DNA of 64,000 nt from Siphonodentalium dalli. Taxonomy: Eukaryota > Mollusca > Scaphopoda > Gadilida > Siphonodentaliidae. A model generated the notes under the pieces. That model searched no databases and was not told the DNA's origin. It was given only the letters and a program-made list of their open reading frames with translations. The stretch is from contig CP136063.1 of the NCBI GenBank assembly GCA_032622095.1, forward strand, positions 7,979,814-8,043,813, in the 5' to 3' direction. This document shows, piece after piece, positions 11,630 through 24,160 of this stretch. The translations under genes were made by a program, and so were the position numbers. Positions within the stretch are counted from its first letter, which is position 1, and each line of letters begins with the position of its first letter.

Positions 11630-13288
11630 CTGAAATATAGAAACAAACGTCAGAATATTTAAAACAAGTCAGGAATATCTATATAATCGTGTTCTATATA
11701 ATAATTTAATAAAGTATTAGATATTTAACCGTTCACATATAATCTATCATTAACATCAAGTGATGCAGCTTCATATTTGATTAATATTAAAATAACACAC
11801 AAAGCTGCAATGTTTCATGTAATAATAAAGCTGTCCAAAATATCAGGCACAAAAAAAGTAAGAAAAATTAATTTGGAGAAAAATATGTTTTTTTTTTTCA
11901 AATTTATTTTATTTTATTTATTTTCAAATTATTATTTTTTATTTACTAACGCGGTATTTTTTTTCCAACATGTCAGTACGTTTTGATCATTAAATCCAAA
12001 ATAAATAAACTCTTAACAATATATCTGTAATATGTGAAGAGTGATTATCATGTAACATAGTGACATAAAACATTGAAGTAAATGATTCTCTGATCCTCAG
12101 TCTGCTGTAATTATTATAACTCCACAACAATTTAAAGGCCCTGGCAGCTGGACTGGAAAAAATTAAGGTTCACATGTTAAAATGGAGAGATGTCAATTTA
12201 TAGACAACAATAACAATTGATTTTAACTCAAACAGACTTCATTAAATGGTTGGTAACTCATCCGTGATAAAGTTTAATGTCTGTGTAGTTTTAGGATATT
12301 TATTCACATGAATTAGCCAAATAACATAAAGAATTATAGACCATTTATTATTTATCCAAGTTGCCTTTTAAAGTCTTTAATGTGAGGAACTCAACAAGCC
12401 TTAAATAGACAGGAATTCTTGGTATTATTTGGTTATTTTTCCCATTGATTTTAAGCACATTTGTTGAACACCTGCATCATGACTCTCAGTGAATTCATGT
12501 TCATTTCATCTTTGGTGGAGACGGACCGTGTTAGTTTCCAGTCTGACACCGTGTAACTTTCAGTGCTAACACCTGCTTCCTGTGAAGACTTCAGATAGAA
12601 AAACTGGGCCAACATTAATCTTTATACTTTGTATGATGTTGAGAAATTTGCTGCCAACCAGGGGTGGGGATGGTGGGGGGGGGGGGGGGGCAGAAAAAAA
12701 ACTCCAGGATACAAGGTTGAAATTTTTAAATTTTTTAATTTTTTGGGACCCACCATCCTGAGAACGCATCTATTTTCTTGTCTGATCTCAGACACCCACC
12801 CCTCCAACACAAGTTTTTTCAAGGGCAAATGGGGACCCACCCTCAAAGTTTAATAAAAAAAACAGTGAAATTAGCAGGATAAGGCAAACAAAAGGTGTGA
12901 AATATTATAAATAATTAACCATCCGGATATAATGTCACTCATGTTATCTCAATGAAAGGCACCAGAAATCTCAGAAAATCACAAAACCCTCTTTATAATA
13001 ATTTTATTAATAAACTTGTCAAATAATTAAGGTTGAGTATCCATACCCACAGTTGTTTAATTATATAATTCTATCTGCAGTCTGTTCTATTAACCAATAA
13101 CAAGTAACTGAAGAACACACTGACACAATACATGAATACTTTGCACATGGTGGAAATACAGGGGTTTGTAATGCACTCGCTGCTAGGCCACACCCCCCCC
13201 AATTTGCACGGCCATTATGGGCTGTACCTACTAGTAAATATGAGACTCACATATACAACCATGATGTAAAGTAGGTGCATATACCGGT
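11630..13288. other. Likely 5' intron of the Mab-21-like gene, repeat-rich
   Basis: This lies directly upstream (minus sense) of the splice acceptor at 11,630. It has poly-T tracts near 11,888-11,975, a long G run at 12,676-12,690, and a dispersed 'gggacccaccatcctgag' block at 12,745-12,850. No further exon is visible. Confidence 0.45.
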
Positions 13289-13537
13289 ATAACCCTTCCT
13301 AAAATTTTGTAAAAAACCCTGTGCCAGTGCATTCTGTTATATATGTGAGTTGCCCATAGGAAGCCTCGCATATATAAGGGAATACATTTACCTAAGAATA
13401 TTAACCTTGACCTTGTAAGCCAATGCATTCTCTTATATATGTGAGGCTCCCTATGGGTGACGCATTTATATAAGAGAATGCACTGGCACAAGATATGTAA
13501 TGCTGCACCAGCGCAGCTCCCATCATTAGAGGGTTAA
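13289..13537. mobile_element. Palindromic MITE, ~250 bp
   Basis: The segment is framed by 'taacccttcct' and 'agagggttaagga'. Between them 'gccagtgcattct' with 'ttatatatgtgag' and its reverse complement 'gagaatgcactggc' form nested hairpin arms. A related block occurs as two direct units at 53,265-53,500, so this is a dispersed family. Confidence 0.65.
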
Positions 13538-14953
13538 GGATGTACCTTGAGGGCTGTGTAGGTTTGGATGGGGGAGGGTTGGCAGTGGATCGCATTAGTA
13601 GCCCGTGTGGCAGAAACAGTAATCTCAAAATAAAATGTTATCATCTCAAAGTTGAATACTTGTTTTGTAACGTTATGTTCAATCACTCGGCTTTTAATTA
13701 TATCGGTCGGCCCCACAAATCCACGCTCCCATCTACATAATGATGAACATCACACGATGATACCGAAAATATGTATCTACAATATTCATAAGAGTTAAAT
13801 CACCAGAAGAATTAAATGAGCTCATATTGGCATCATAGAGATAATTGAAGATCAAAACCAACAATAGTGCAATTTTATCCTCATAAAATGCGGGACCCAC
13901 TCCATGATATTGTTTAATTAAGGAAAAATTATTGTGTAAATATTGAAACTAAGAGCCCCCTTCTCTTGATTAATGCTCTATTTTGGTCCAGTTTATAAGC
14001 CTGAATATATGGACATTTAAAATATTTTAAGTAGTCAGAATTCCCAACACCCCACCCCCCTCCCCCAGTGCCAACGTCCAAGTGAAAATCAACAGTAAAA
14101 AGGCCAAGCCTGGATATAGTGTGTCTGATATTTGCCAAACGAGGACCCCAGAGTTGTATCTGTTAAAATGTGTATATGTTTATATACACAAAGGAGCAAA
14201 CTGTATGTGAAATTTTGTTATGTAATTAATACATCCACATAAGTGGAATCTAGATATTGAGTTTTGTGATTCTACAACCCTGATATATTGCCTTCCAGCT
14301 GTTGAAAACTTTCACTATTGAACCCTCGGACACGTATTGTTTGAACATCATCTAAAAGCTATTTGTGCAAAAAGTTCCAACTCTCTATATTCCATAAATC
14401 AAGTAATGAATTTCCTTCCTATTGACTGTCTCTGTATGCTGTATTTCACTTTAGTTCCCATATCCTCTGTTGAATTGAGCTATGGGGGAATGTTGGTACC
14501 CACAACCAAGATGTTGTTCTACAGAGAGTTCTTTAGACAATCGAAGAATTCACCTGCTCTCACATGTCACATGACAGGATTCATTATGATTATTGATAGA
14601 ATCAATATCAATACTTAATATTTTATGTTTATATGCCTGTCCCAGGTGGGACTAAAGTATACCTCTCATATTGAAAATGTTCTAAGTGGAAAAAGGGGGA
14701 TAACTCCACACACACAAAAGTCGGACAGACCTCACAATCGCAGGTGCACAGGTTTCCATGGTACTAGACATCTGTGTCAAGTTTAAAAACAATTGAACCA
14801 AAAATGTAGGAATAAAAGCTCGGACAAAGGTATACCACTGCATTGAACATTTTCTATGTTAACAAAGGGAGATAACTCACCACACAAAAAAGTCAAACAA
14901 ACCTCATAATCGCATAGAAAAGATAGAAAGAAAAAATAATTAGTTATAATTAG
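13538..14953. other. Repeat-derived non-coding DNA
   Basis: Two partial copies of a dispersed block ('gttctaagtgg...ggataactccacacac...cagacctcacaatcgca') lie at about 14,680-14,760 and 14,850-14,920. A relative is at 37,925-38,115. A 93-codon ORF at 14,337-14,618 has no recognised domain. Confidence 0.4.
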
Positions 14954-15144
14954 ACTACTAAATACTCATTGATGAGTAGTCCCAATAGTTAGACTGTACT
15001 AAATACTCATTGATGAGTAGTCCCAATAGTTAGACTGTACTAAATACTCATTGACGAGTAGTCCCAATAGTTAGACTGTACTAAATACTCATTGATGAGT
15101 AGTCCCAATAGTTAGACTGTACTAAATACTCATTGATGAGTAGT
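14954..15144. repeat. Minisatellite, 41 bp unit x ~5
   Basis: The motif CTCATTGATGAGTAG recurs at 14,965, 15,006, 15,047, 15,088 and 15,129, an exact 41 bp period. One copy has 'gacgag' instead of 'gatgag'. Each unit contains the small palindrome ACTCATTGATGAGT, so every unit could form a hairpin. Confidence 0.95.
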
Positions 15145-15967
15145 CAAGAAATTATTTTAAGAATTAATATGTAAGGAAAGAGTTCTGGTTCTGAATTCAC
15201 AACTATTTGACCTGGTGACCTCATTTAAACAAATCTGAATGCAAGTACCTAGAGAACATCCACACCAAATATCAACCCATTTGGTCTTATGGTTCTGAAG
15301 AAGACAATTCTTGACAGATGGACAGACTGATTACATTATATGTACCGTTTTTTTTTCAAACGAGCGTATAAAACACTCTAGCTCCCAAATTTACATATTT
15401 TTATTTCAATGGCCTTGTTAGAATGTTGAGAATTCATAGTTATAAGATCAGGGCAGTTTGGAATCAGTAAACAACCCATATGTTTCTTTTGATTGTAACA
15501 GGTAATGTACCAACTACTTACGTGCATCTAGTGACACCAATTCCTCCCACATCATGGACAACCTAAAAGGTAATGGCATGATTATAAAATACAAATATAT
15601 AGTGTCAAATAGTAAGAGTGGTATTGTGTGCTTATTCATGTTGCTAGTTCTAAATATATTTAAAATATAGTCTAGACATGTTTTCACAAAATTATACTTT
15701 TTATGGCATTTATGCAGAAAAGTCATAACTCTAGACATTTTATATAATTTAGGTATGCTGAACAAGATTAGCCAGAGTGCCAGTCAGATTTTTGTGTTCT
15801 TGACCTATAAAATTGAGAAACAAAATGGCCACCAGAATATCCTAAATTTTTAACAGCATACCGATTACCTCTGACCAGAAGCAAGTGAATGATATGCAAG
15901 CGATATTATGCACCACTAAATCATTAACAAATAATCACCATGTAAGAAATAAAAGTGTCAATGACAC
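15145..15967. other. No gene seen
   Basis: AT-rich DNA with short ORFs only. A dispersed fragment 'ctggtgacctcatttaaacaaatctgaatg' with 'gaacatccacaccaaatat' at about 15,205-15,300 is a remnant of the 'agctcacctgag' family described at 20.8 and 60.2 kb. Confidence 0.45.
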
Positions 15968-16308
15968 TGTAGCTCAACTTGGAGAGGGGATAATTTAATG
16001 CGTTACAGTTAATAGTGCGATTAGGAACTCAGAAAGTGTCTGAGTATTAAATATTTTATTTTGTTTTTAATGGGAAACTTGGTATTTGTCTTTCCACTGC
16101 ACCCTTCCACAATATTCATTCATAGAACAAATTTACGGCTCCAATCTAGAGGTCACCCCAAAGATCCATGTGAAGTTTGGCGATGATCGGATGAGAGATC
16201 TGACCTGTAGGATGTGCTAACGATAATTGTTGATGGACGCATGCTCAGACGGATGGACAACAGATGCCAACCCATGGCATTTGCTCAAATTTGTCAAGTT
16301 GAGCTACA
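15968..16308. mobile_element. MITE, 341 bp, with 14 bp perfect TIRs
   Basis: TGTAGCTCAACTTG at 15,968-15,981 is the perfect reverse complement of 16,295-16,308. The interior contains one unit of the block amplified in the 4.3-7.2 kb and 42.8-44.9 kb arrays ('gtgaagtttggcgatgatcgg', 'gacctgtaggatgtgctaa', 'gacggatggacaaca'). This looks like the basic, unamplified form of that family. The upstream flank 'aaagtgtcaatgacac' is shared with the copy at 42.76 kb, so the true left end may be a little further out. Confidence 0.75.
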
Positions 16309-18040
16309 AATGATAACCGTCAATAAATTATTTGAAATGGTCGCAATACGAATGTCATGCTCACGCCAAAGGTGTTAATTTACTATGACCTCAACAAGAT
16401 GTAGTTACATGCACCTGGATGTCGCTGAGAGTAACTAACATGTCAATTTCTGATAATATATGAGTCACAATGAGTCTAATTCCACGGACTTTAGTACACT
16501 GCATTCAGTAATGGGATGGTGGCCAAAACGGTGACAACTTATTGTCGATAAATGCTAACGCTGCTCAATTGCCAAAACATTTGGTCAAAATAGGCAACCC
16601 GATATGATGATGAAAACTGAAAAGAACATACAGTAATGATCTATAGGACCAAAACAATCTTTCTGGTTATTTTTGTGGAATGAGTATATTTCAATATTTC
16701 TATAATGAATTTAGACGATTTGATGTAACTCATCAAACTCAACTCAATATTGTGGCATGTATGCTGACTTTCTGATGTTTATATATCCGACCTGGTAGCC
16801 AGCAAATGAAGTTGTCATCAGGGGTTGTAAATCGTCCAATTGCTTGACTGAATTTCCCGAGCAAGGTGGCCAATGTTTAATTTGTATATATTAATTTGCC
16901 ATATGGCATATTTGGCACACATTATTATACAGGAGAAAAAGAAGCACAGTCCACTCAAACACTTCCATATATAAAATGTAGTGTCTACAAGGCCAAGTTT
17001 TTTGTGTTAACATTGCTTACAAGTGGAGGGACATAATTATTTAATAAGGAAGAAAATAATTATTTAATAAGGAAGAAAATGAGTGGGGTGTTATTAAGTC
17101 TTGGGGATGAGTGCAGGGGTATATCTATCAGCTCCCGGACTATTATATTAATATTGTCATCACAGTGGCATGATCTTTTGACATCTGGTGACATCATCAA
17201 TAACAAAATCATATAACTTCCATGGGATTACCGATTCTCCCTTCCTATGATGATCAGCCAAAAATGGAAACTGAGTAGAAGGCTAAACTGTTACCTAGTA
17301 GGTACACTAGGACCCAAAATATTCTCTGTTAAATAATATTTTCCTGTAAAATACACATTTAGAGTACATGAAAATACCAAAGAAGTTGATTTGTGAGGGT
17401 GCATAGAGTGGTCCTGACAGCCCACGGCCTATAAGTTCTTTGTGACTATTCGGGAGACTTCGGTGTGACCTTGAACTTACGAGTACCGCCATTTTGGGCT
17501 ATATTTTATAATAATCTAATAACATATATATATCAGCTCTCTTTTGCTATGTTGATTCATTAAAAGTATGTTAATTCTGATATACCTGCACAATTTTCAT
17601 TATTTCTGTGACCATTTTGAATTGAAGGACACCGACATCAACCTGGCACTGTGGCCCATTTTGTTCAGCATTACCCAATTGTAATTCACCTGAGTTACCG
17701 CTTTTCCACGAAAATGCAGTTAACACTATTTTCTAGGTCTGTTTTATGATAATTAACATCTCTTGCATGCTTACTCACAACATAATCGGTGACAACATTC
17801 TTACTCATGGTTCTGTTTCATTAGGTGAGATAAAACACAGTTAGCATCTCCGTACCTTAGGACAATTAATCAAACGATGACCCCATGATGCGGGAATGAT
17901 TCACCCATAACACTGAGATATATATAATATCTATATGCTCTCATATCATTTATATTCTCTTCTGCAAATAGCTTTCTGTACTTTCATACGAATCAGTGAG
18001 AATAAATCATCATCATAGTGAGCTTGTTTTACTGTTTCAC
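16309..18040. other. Non-coding, one dispersed repeat
   Basis: The segment 16,985-17,150 ('aacattgcttacaagtgg' to 'gctcccggactat') is homologous, in the same orientation, to 47,500-47,640. A 24 bp direct duplication 'aaaataattatttaataagg' lies within it at 17,033-17,080. Nothing else is supportable. Confidence 0.5.
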
Positions 18041-18150
18041 CTGTATAATGATGCCATCCACACAGATATAGACCTGCTGCTTGTATCATCACTGCTATCA
18101 TCATATGTGAAAACTGTAGACATATCATTCCCATCTATTTGGCATGCTCC
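18041..18150 (-). CDS. Possible first coding exon of the Mab-21-like gene (tentative)
   Basis: On the minus strand a good acceptor (tttttcatcattcag) at 18,151 and a donor ACAG|GTGAAA at 18,040 bound 110 bp. An ATG at 18,134 would open 31 codons ending in phase 1, exactly the phase needed by the Mab-21 exon at 11,629; the splice would read ...HHYT-G-DLSWRS. The peptide is hydrophobic (MGMICLQFSHMMIAVMIQ...), perhaps a signal or membrane anchor. A second reading is possible. If spliced after the ARM exon at 19,417 (phase 0), frame 1 is open as GACQIDGNDMSTVFTY. Both readings are inference. Confidence 0.3.
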
Positions 18151-19416
18151 CTGAATGATGAAAAACAGATAAAATTCAAATTAGCATGACTTGTTGTCAT
18201 TGTCTGGTTTTGAATCTAAACAAATTATTATCAGTCATAACAACTCACTCAATTTGTTGTTTGTTTTATGAGTTGCAAATTGGCAGTTCCCAAATTTACA
18301 TTACCAACAGAAAGAATTGCATTGCTAGATATTACATGCAACCTCAGATTGATAGATTCACCACACAAAATCTGATTCCAATTTAAAATCTGAAGGGTGA
18401 TTCATGTCAGTTGGACTTTTTGCACGATTGTTTTTGATTCGTGGCTGTACCTTCCTGGATGTACCAATGTTGCAGTATGAAACATTTATGACCTCGTTAA
18501 TTGCTTACGATATTTAGGTGTGAACAATGGCTCAGCCATTCTTGGAGATTTTATTGAGGTAACACAATGCATAATATAACGGGTAACATTGCTGCAGTTT
18601 GTGTCAGTTCGAATGTAAACTAAAAATTATTTTGGCTTTGAGGTGGTGAATGAAATCTTGTCTGAAATTATTGATAATGTGTCGCGAGATTGTTTGTAAA
18701 TCATTCAGTGTTCAGCCGCCTGTCAATAAATTTTTTTAATTATATGTTCATCAGGAACCAGTATTTTTTAAGTTTACCGCCAAATGTCATGAATGAAGTT
18801 CACACATGATCACTAAGATCAGGTCACTGAAAAGAATTCAGAATGTTTATTTTACATCTGCAATAAGTTTCTGTGGGCAACTTTGAAAATCGGTGGACTG
18901 TTTATAGGTGTGAATTGTGGTGAGATTTTGCTCAACTGAGATATGAAAGGTTGTTGTTCTAAGGTATTCTATAAAGTAAGTCAAAACAGATTTCATCATC
19001 ATTCCAAAATGTCTAGACCTCAGCGATATCTGAGTCTTCAATGTGATGTGCGATGCACTACAAACTATGTAGAATGTTCTCGCTGTTGACAGTGAATGCA
19101 TTCAAAATGTATTCTGATGATGTCACACCAATTGCAAATGTTATCTCCAGACAGTGCCAGTGGGTTGCATTTTTATTGTAGAAATTGTGCTTTTACCAGC
19201 ATCGATTATGATGTCTCATTAGCTCTGAGAAGGTAAGGGGGAAATATATTATAAATACTCTGTGTGTGTCTATTATATCTCCAGATATCACTAACTAAAA
19301 TACTGAATAAATTTTTTTAGTTGCCCGATAGAAATTGGCTGGATTCTTACCAAACAAATGGCTTTGATTGACTGAATGAAACATCGTAAACATTACTATG
19401 AAAACTTAGTTGTTAC
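18151..19416. other. Probable intron, no exon seen
   Basis: It lies between the tentative exon at 18.1 kb and the ARM exon at 19.4 kb. The stretch 19,350-19,416 is homologous to the intron start of ARM copy II (40,830-40,905), as expected of duplicated genes. Confidence 0.45.
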
Positions 19417-19754
19417 CATAAGAATGGCTGCATCACTAAATGACAGCTCCCGGACAAGCTGAAAGGCAGCTGATCTCTCTTCAATGCTCTTGGATTGTAT
19501 TACTGACATCATAATTAATGGCAAAACACCCTTCTCCACAAAAATGTTCTTGTTCTGATCACATTTTGTAATTTTCGCCAGAGCAGCCACAATTTCTGCA
19601 GAAGAATACCCATCAAATCTGTGATCATCCTGTTTTAGTGACGATCGAAGTAGATCAAGGATTAGTGCCAACAGTGTCTCATCAGCTGCCAGTAAATGTT
19701 TCTGTTCTTCATCTGTTATATATGCTAACACCATCAAAGTGTCCAATTTTACAC
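19417..19754 (-). CDS. ARM-repeat protein, copy I, exon B
   Basis: The 338 bp exon is bounded by acceptor ttctactttag and donor ATG|GTAACA, phase 1 to phase 0 (two bases plus 112 codons). The peptide is helical and ARM-like: a helix pair ...LDTLMVLAYITDEEQKHLL..., then SAEIVAALAKI, then KNIFVEKGVLPLIMMSV, then FQLVRELSF. The 'N-K-N-I-F-V-E-K-G-V-L-P-L' pattern is typical of armadillo repeats. Its splice phase joins in frame to exon A at 32,628-32,760 (TEDQ-C-VKLD). The copy II counterpart is at 40,906-41,231. From memory the family resembles invertebrate ARM proteins that may carry a TIR domain, but no TIR exon was found. Exon B of copy I has five more residues (FDGYS region) and one fewer elsewhere than copy II, differences that keep the frame. 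Confidence 0.75.
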
Positions 19755-20249
19755 CTAAAGTAGAACAATACATTGTATGTTATTGAGTATTAAGCCACAG
19801 AATTGATGAAGCGATAAGATATGAGTGTGGGGTGACAACCCAATAGTATATCCTATATTGAGAAATTTTGAAGTCGGGGGAATGTATAGTTGAAAGGAAA
19901 TTGTCAATTAATAAACAATGAAGGGTGGATATTTGAAGTATAGAGTACAGAAACATATTTGTAACGTATGAACATCGTATGCGCAATTGTTTGCAGTAAA
20001 CACCAACTGCATAATAATGTTCAAATATTTATCCCGCGGTATTTATTATTGATGTAAAACACCTTATAATGGATTTCTCTATGTGATAACACCATTTATA
20101 CACAACATGTTTTAATTAAAAATAAAAAATAAAAAATATGCAAATTAGCAAACACCACAGTTAGCGGTTCTTAAGAAACAGTGGGGTTTATAAAATGAGT
20201 GTTTTAGAAAATTATTAGAGAGTTATGAGGGATTAGTACTTCATAGTCC
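19755..20249. other. Intron of ARM copy I
   Basis: No exon. A short block (19,907-19,960, 'aataaacaatgaagggtgg...agtacagaaac') recurs in the same orientation at 21,567-21,615. Confidence 0.5.
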
Positions 20250-20350
20250 CATCAGGGTCCGCGCTAAATTCACCCTCTGGGGACCTCATTCTGCAAATGT
20301 CAGACACACTATTTCCAGACTTGAAGAAATCTAAGCCATTCACAGTACCA
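20250..20350 (-). repeat. Single half-copy of the palindromic 'gcagaatgaggtcc' family
   Basis: 'aaattcaccctctggggacc' followed by 'tcattctgcaaatg' and 'cagacacacta' matches one arm of the palindromic units at 61.3-62.9 kb, most closely 62,640-62,690. Confidence 0.75.
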
Positions 20351-20819
20351 TTGTATGTCAGGGAAACCAATTCATATCACTCATCACCTAACATTGTGAG
20401 CAGCAGTTTGTTTTTAAATTGCTAGCAGTTATGTTTACATAAACCACCCAAATGACATCTATTATTCTAATCTAAATTAATGACCTGTGTCTTTACATAT
20501 ATATATATGCTTCTGTGGTGAGAAGAGGTATTAATTAAATTGGGAGATATGGGTTGGAAGGGATGTTGGTTGATGGCAGGTGGGGGTGGGTCTGGGCCAT
20601 GAGGGAGGGGCCATGTTGGTGGGTGGAATGTTTCCAAAATTTCATTAAAGAGTAAAGTTTCATAACTCTGCAGATGTTATAATGGTGTCACTTTTTTCAA
20701 ATTTTCAAATTTTATCACATGTTTGAAAAATTGTTTTTTGTTTGTTAAATTGAGCAATGTCGCCCTGAAAATTCCAAAAATCTGAATTTAACCAAAAAAC
20801 TTTTTTTTTGGAGTTATGT

Positions 20820-21190
20820 CACTGGCTCCGCCCACATTGGACACAGTGACCTCATTTGAACAAATCTGAACCACAGTCCCCCAAGGACCCTTTGTACCAA
20901 ATATGAACCCATTTGACCCGATGGTACAAGAGAAGAAGTCGTTTTAAGAAATACTATGGAGGGAAAGAGTTATGGTCCTGGCTTTGCAACTATTTGACCT
21001 AGTGACCTCATTTGAACAAATCTGAATGAGAGTCACCTAGGGAACATCCACACCAAATATGAACCGTTCGGTCTGATGGTTCCAGAGGAGAAGATGTTCA
21101 AAGAATTGTTGACGGATGGACAGACGGACGGACAGATGGACGGACGGACGAGGAGTGATGACTATAGCTCCATCGGAGACTAAAAAGCTC
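20820..21190 (-). repeat. 'agctcacctgag'-type dispersed repeat, truncated copy
   Basis: In minus sense it reads from 'tagtctccgatggagctata' through a GTCCGTCC run, then 'cctaggtgactctcattcag' and 'tttgttcaaatgaggtcact'. This is the same block order as 60,210-60,440 on the plus strand. It is non-coding. Confidence 0.75.
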
Positions 21191-21619
21191 ACGAAGATGT
21201 CAAATCAACCACTTTATTCGAACTATCAGTAATTCTGAATGTCCGAAGAGATCAGAAACTTTCTTCATTTTTAGAAGGATGTTCTGTATCTGATGCATTG
21301 TTGCCAAAATCTAACTTACGCTTATGATTCATATTTGTGAAAGCTGAGTTACGAAGGACATATTCATGATAATTCATCTAACACCTATCAAAACACAGTT
21401 TAGACTTCAGGAAGCCCTTTGTTTGACTAATGTTTGTCAAATTGGAGTCAATAGCCTTACTCAGTGTTATAATCGAGTACAAATTATAACCCATTCACCC
21501 CAGCGATATAATAAGTCAATGTCACATAAGCCGCAAATCTATTACACGCTTTCAATTAGGACGCAATTAATAAACAATGAAGAGTGGATATTTGAAGTAT
21601 AGAGTACAGAAACGTATTG

Positions 21620-21790
21620 GTGAAAATCCACCTTGAAATTACCAACTGTACACTACTTATCACCCCCCTCCTCCAGCTCAACAAGTCCCCTCCCAACTAG
21701 GCTCCAGACTCCCAAGTCTTAGGTTGAAATTTCACAACCAACACCTCAAACTTTCTCAATTGTTGGAAATTTCGGACCGGACCAACGTGT
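21620..21790 (-). repeat. Repeat block shared with the intron upstream of ARM exon Z
   Basis: In minus sense it runs 'ggaaatttccaacaattgag'-like, 'acttgggagtctggag', 'gacttgttgagctggagg' and 'caaggtgga'. It matches 63,672-63,832 (plus) closely and 32,985-33,135 (minus) more loosely. The latter two lie directly upstream of exon Z in ARM copies III and I. No exon Z follows this copy. Confidence 0.7.
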
Positions 21791-22065
21791 AATTAAATCG
21801 AGCATTTCTGGTTTTAAACTGCCAGATGGCTTTTTGAACTGGTTGTTACAATATATTATTATTGTCTTTCGATAAATCGAACAAGAGTTACTGACCTTAT
21901 ATATTCATTAATCGTTAATATATATTCGTTTGATTGTCTATTCATATCAAGATATACATAATCGACAAGCAAAGAAATAGAAGCGCCATGCAATAATAGC
22001 GGGACAGCAAGAAGAAACCGCGATTTTTTTTATAATAAAGAAATAAAATTATTTTTTGGTTGCTG

Positions 22066-23045
22066 TAATTACTAACAAGAGGTGGCATCAGAGATGCTGT
22101 GTCTCGTTTTCGGTGGCTTACCGCCGGTGGCTACCGCCAATTGGTGTGCATCAGTATCGGTAGACTAATTAATAGGTAAAATCGAAAAATGACTAAGGGC
22201 CATAACTCCATCAAATTTTATCGGGCCAGGCTGGTTTTCGAACTCGTCTGAAATATTCTTGGCAAGTATGTCTATTCCAAATTTTAAACAAATTGGAGGA
22301 CGTTTGTTGAAGTTATCGCGCTAACGAGCTAAAAATTCACGAAAAATGACTAATTAAGGGCCATAACTCTATCAAATTTGATTGGGCCAGGCTGGTTTTC
22401 GAACTCGTCCAGGATATTATTGGAAGACACTTATATACCAAATTTTAGTTGAATCGGATGACGTTTGTTGAAGTTATCGCGCTAACGAGCTCAAAATTCG
22501 TACAAAATGACTACTTAAGGACCATAACTCTATCAAATTTTATCGGACCAGGCCGGTTTTCGAACTCATCCGAGATATTCTTGGGAGACACCTATATACC
22601 AAATTTCAATCAAATCGGATAACGTTTGTTGAAGTTATCGCGCTAACGAGCTGAAAATTCGTGAAAAATGACTAATTAAGGGCCATAACTCTATAAAATT
22701 TTGTCGGACCAGGCCGGTTTTCGAACTCGTCCGAGATATTCTTGGGAGACACCTATATCCCAAATTTCAATCGAATCAGATAACGTTTGTTGAAGTTGTC
22801 GCGCTAACGAGCCTAAAATCAGTGAAAAATGGCAAAGGACCATAACTCTGTAATAAATGTGCAGACGAACCCGATTTTTTGTCTGCAGATTACGTGCATG
22901 GATATGTACTCACACCCCAAATTATTTTTTAATCCGTCAATAAACGGTTGAGTTATAAGCAAAACACGCCGCCCGCCTGTCCGCCGCCCGCCCGCCCGTC
23001 CCTCATCAAACTATAAGTCGAGTTTTGAAAAAAAAACTTGACTAA
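22066..23045 (+). repeat. ~1 kb dispersed element with internal ~155 bp units, copy 1
   Basis: It begins 'aagaggtggcatcagagatg', then 'ggtggcttaccgccggtgg', then about four units each with 'gggccataactctatcaaa', 'ggttttcgaactcgtcc', 'gttgaagttatcgcgctaac' and 'gagct'. It ends in a CGCCCGCC run and 'agtcgagttttg...aacttgact'. A second copy in the same orientation is at 27,553-28,675. There is no coding capacity. Confidence 0.85.
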
Positions 23046-23923
23046 TAAAAGAGAGCACAATCCATTATTTTGACTCCATCAAATTTGGGTTGAAAATTGG
23101 TTAGCAAAGTCCTTAATTATGTGTTTTCAAATAAAGAATAAATGTCAAATTCGTTCAGTTAAAAATTTAAATATATAGCTATGTTTGTATTGTCCGTTAC
23201 ACCTTCTATTAGCTTCTGTAAATATGTTTCATAATTTTTATTATGTTATTCGTCTAATAAAGTGTGTTATTACTACAACTGATATAATCAAGACCCTTGT
23301 AAATGATCCCACAATCGCGTCAATTAGTTGTTATTGTTACAACTAAATGTTCTTTCAATAAGACAAAGACCAATCTGCCAAGTAATTAACCAGACCAATA
23401 GACTGGCTGAATCTTTCCAGCCGAATCTTCCTGCGACCGAAAATCACCGAGCCGAATCTTCCCACGACCGAATCTTCCCGTTCCCATTTATAGGTGGATG
23501 AGAATAATTCAATGATTTATGAAGGGAAGAAATGCGAGAGATTGACTATCTTCCCTAAAATTCCTTCCATAGTTTTAAAACTTTCAAAAATATTTTCATT
23601 CCCGGTAACGTGACTCTTTGAATACATGACCTCTCGGTATTGGAACACAACGACCTATATTACACAGAGAAATTAACTGTGTATACCGTATACACAGAGA
23701 AATTAACTGTGTATACCGTTCAAATTGGACAAATATGTGCAGCAAATATTTTGTTCGTGTCCGTAGCCCCACTAAGGAGTTCCCGGACCCAATTCCTGTC
23801 ACATACGGTATACTTCTGAGTAAATTATGACATATTTGTATAGACGTCAGACAAAACGAAAATGACTGTCAAATGATGTGTTATCAAATCGAAAAATACG
23901 ACTGGATTCACAAAATTAGAACA
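23046..23923. other. No gene; short tandem doublets
   Basis: A block 'cacagagaaattaactgtgt' is repeated twice in tandem at about 23,662-23,718. 'ccgaatcttcc' recurs three times at 23,415-23,480. Otherwise AT-rich. Confidence 0.5.
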
Positions 23924-24013
23924 GTACTACTATAGTGTCAAGTGATAAAGTACTACTATAGTGTCAAGTGATAAAGTACTACTATAGTGTCAAGTGATAA
24001 AGAACTATTAGTG
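23924..24013. repeat. Minisatellite, 26 bp unit x 3+
   Basis: GTACTACTATAGTGTCAAG recurs at 23,924, 23,950 and 23,976 with an exact 26 bp period, followed by a degenerate fourth copy. It abuts the inverted repeat at 24,007. Confidence 0.9.
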
Positions 24014-24160
24014 TGATCGTTGTAGAGTTGAACCCGGAATAAATTGGATACAAGCTGATTTTTGTGTTATTCGACGCGGAAAAACACCAGGAACAACATA
24101 TCCAAAATCTGCAAAAATCCGCTCATGGGAAAATTCAGGATCCAAGATGGCGTTCATAAT
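24007..24160 (-). repeat. Left member of an inverted repeat pair flanking the recombinase gene
   Basis: This matches 29,410-29,580 in inverted orientation at roughly 75-80 percent by eye. In the shared direction both read as an open frame over about 30 codons: ADFGYVVPGVFPRR then ACIQFIPG here, and ADFGYVVPEAFPSR then ACIQFIPG in the partner. Similarity stops abruptly inside 'ccaagatggcgt'. It may be a dispersed non-coding repeat or the end of a larger element. Confidence 0.65.

Noticed and set aside
13231-13491. 86-codon Cys/His-rich minus-strand ORF as a zinc-finger peptide
   Set aside because: It lies in a palindromic MITE and the Cys/His pattern repeats with the hairpin arms.
14954-15144. 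Hammerhead ribozyme in the 41 bp repeat (TTGATGAG resembles the CTGATGAG core)
   Set aside because: The matching GAAA core strand and flanking stems are absent. The motif is part of a simple palindrome.
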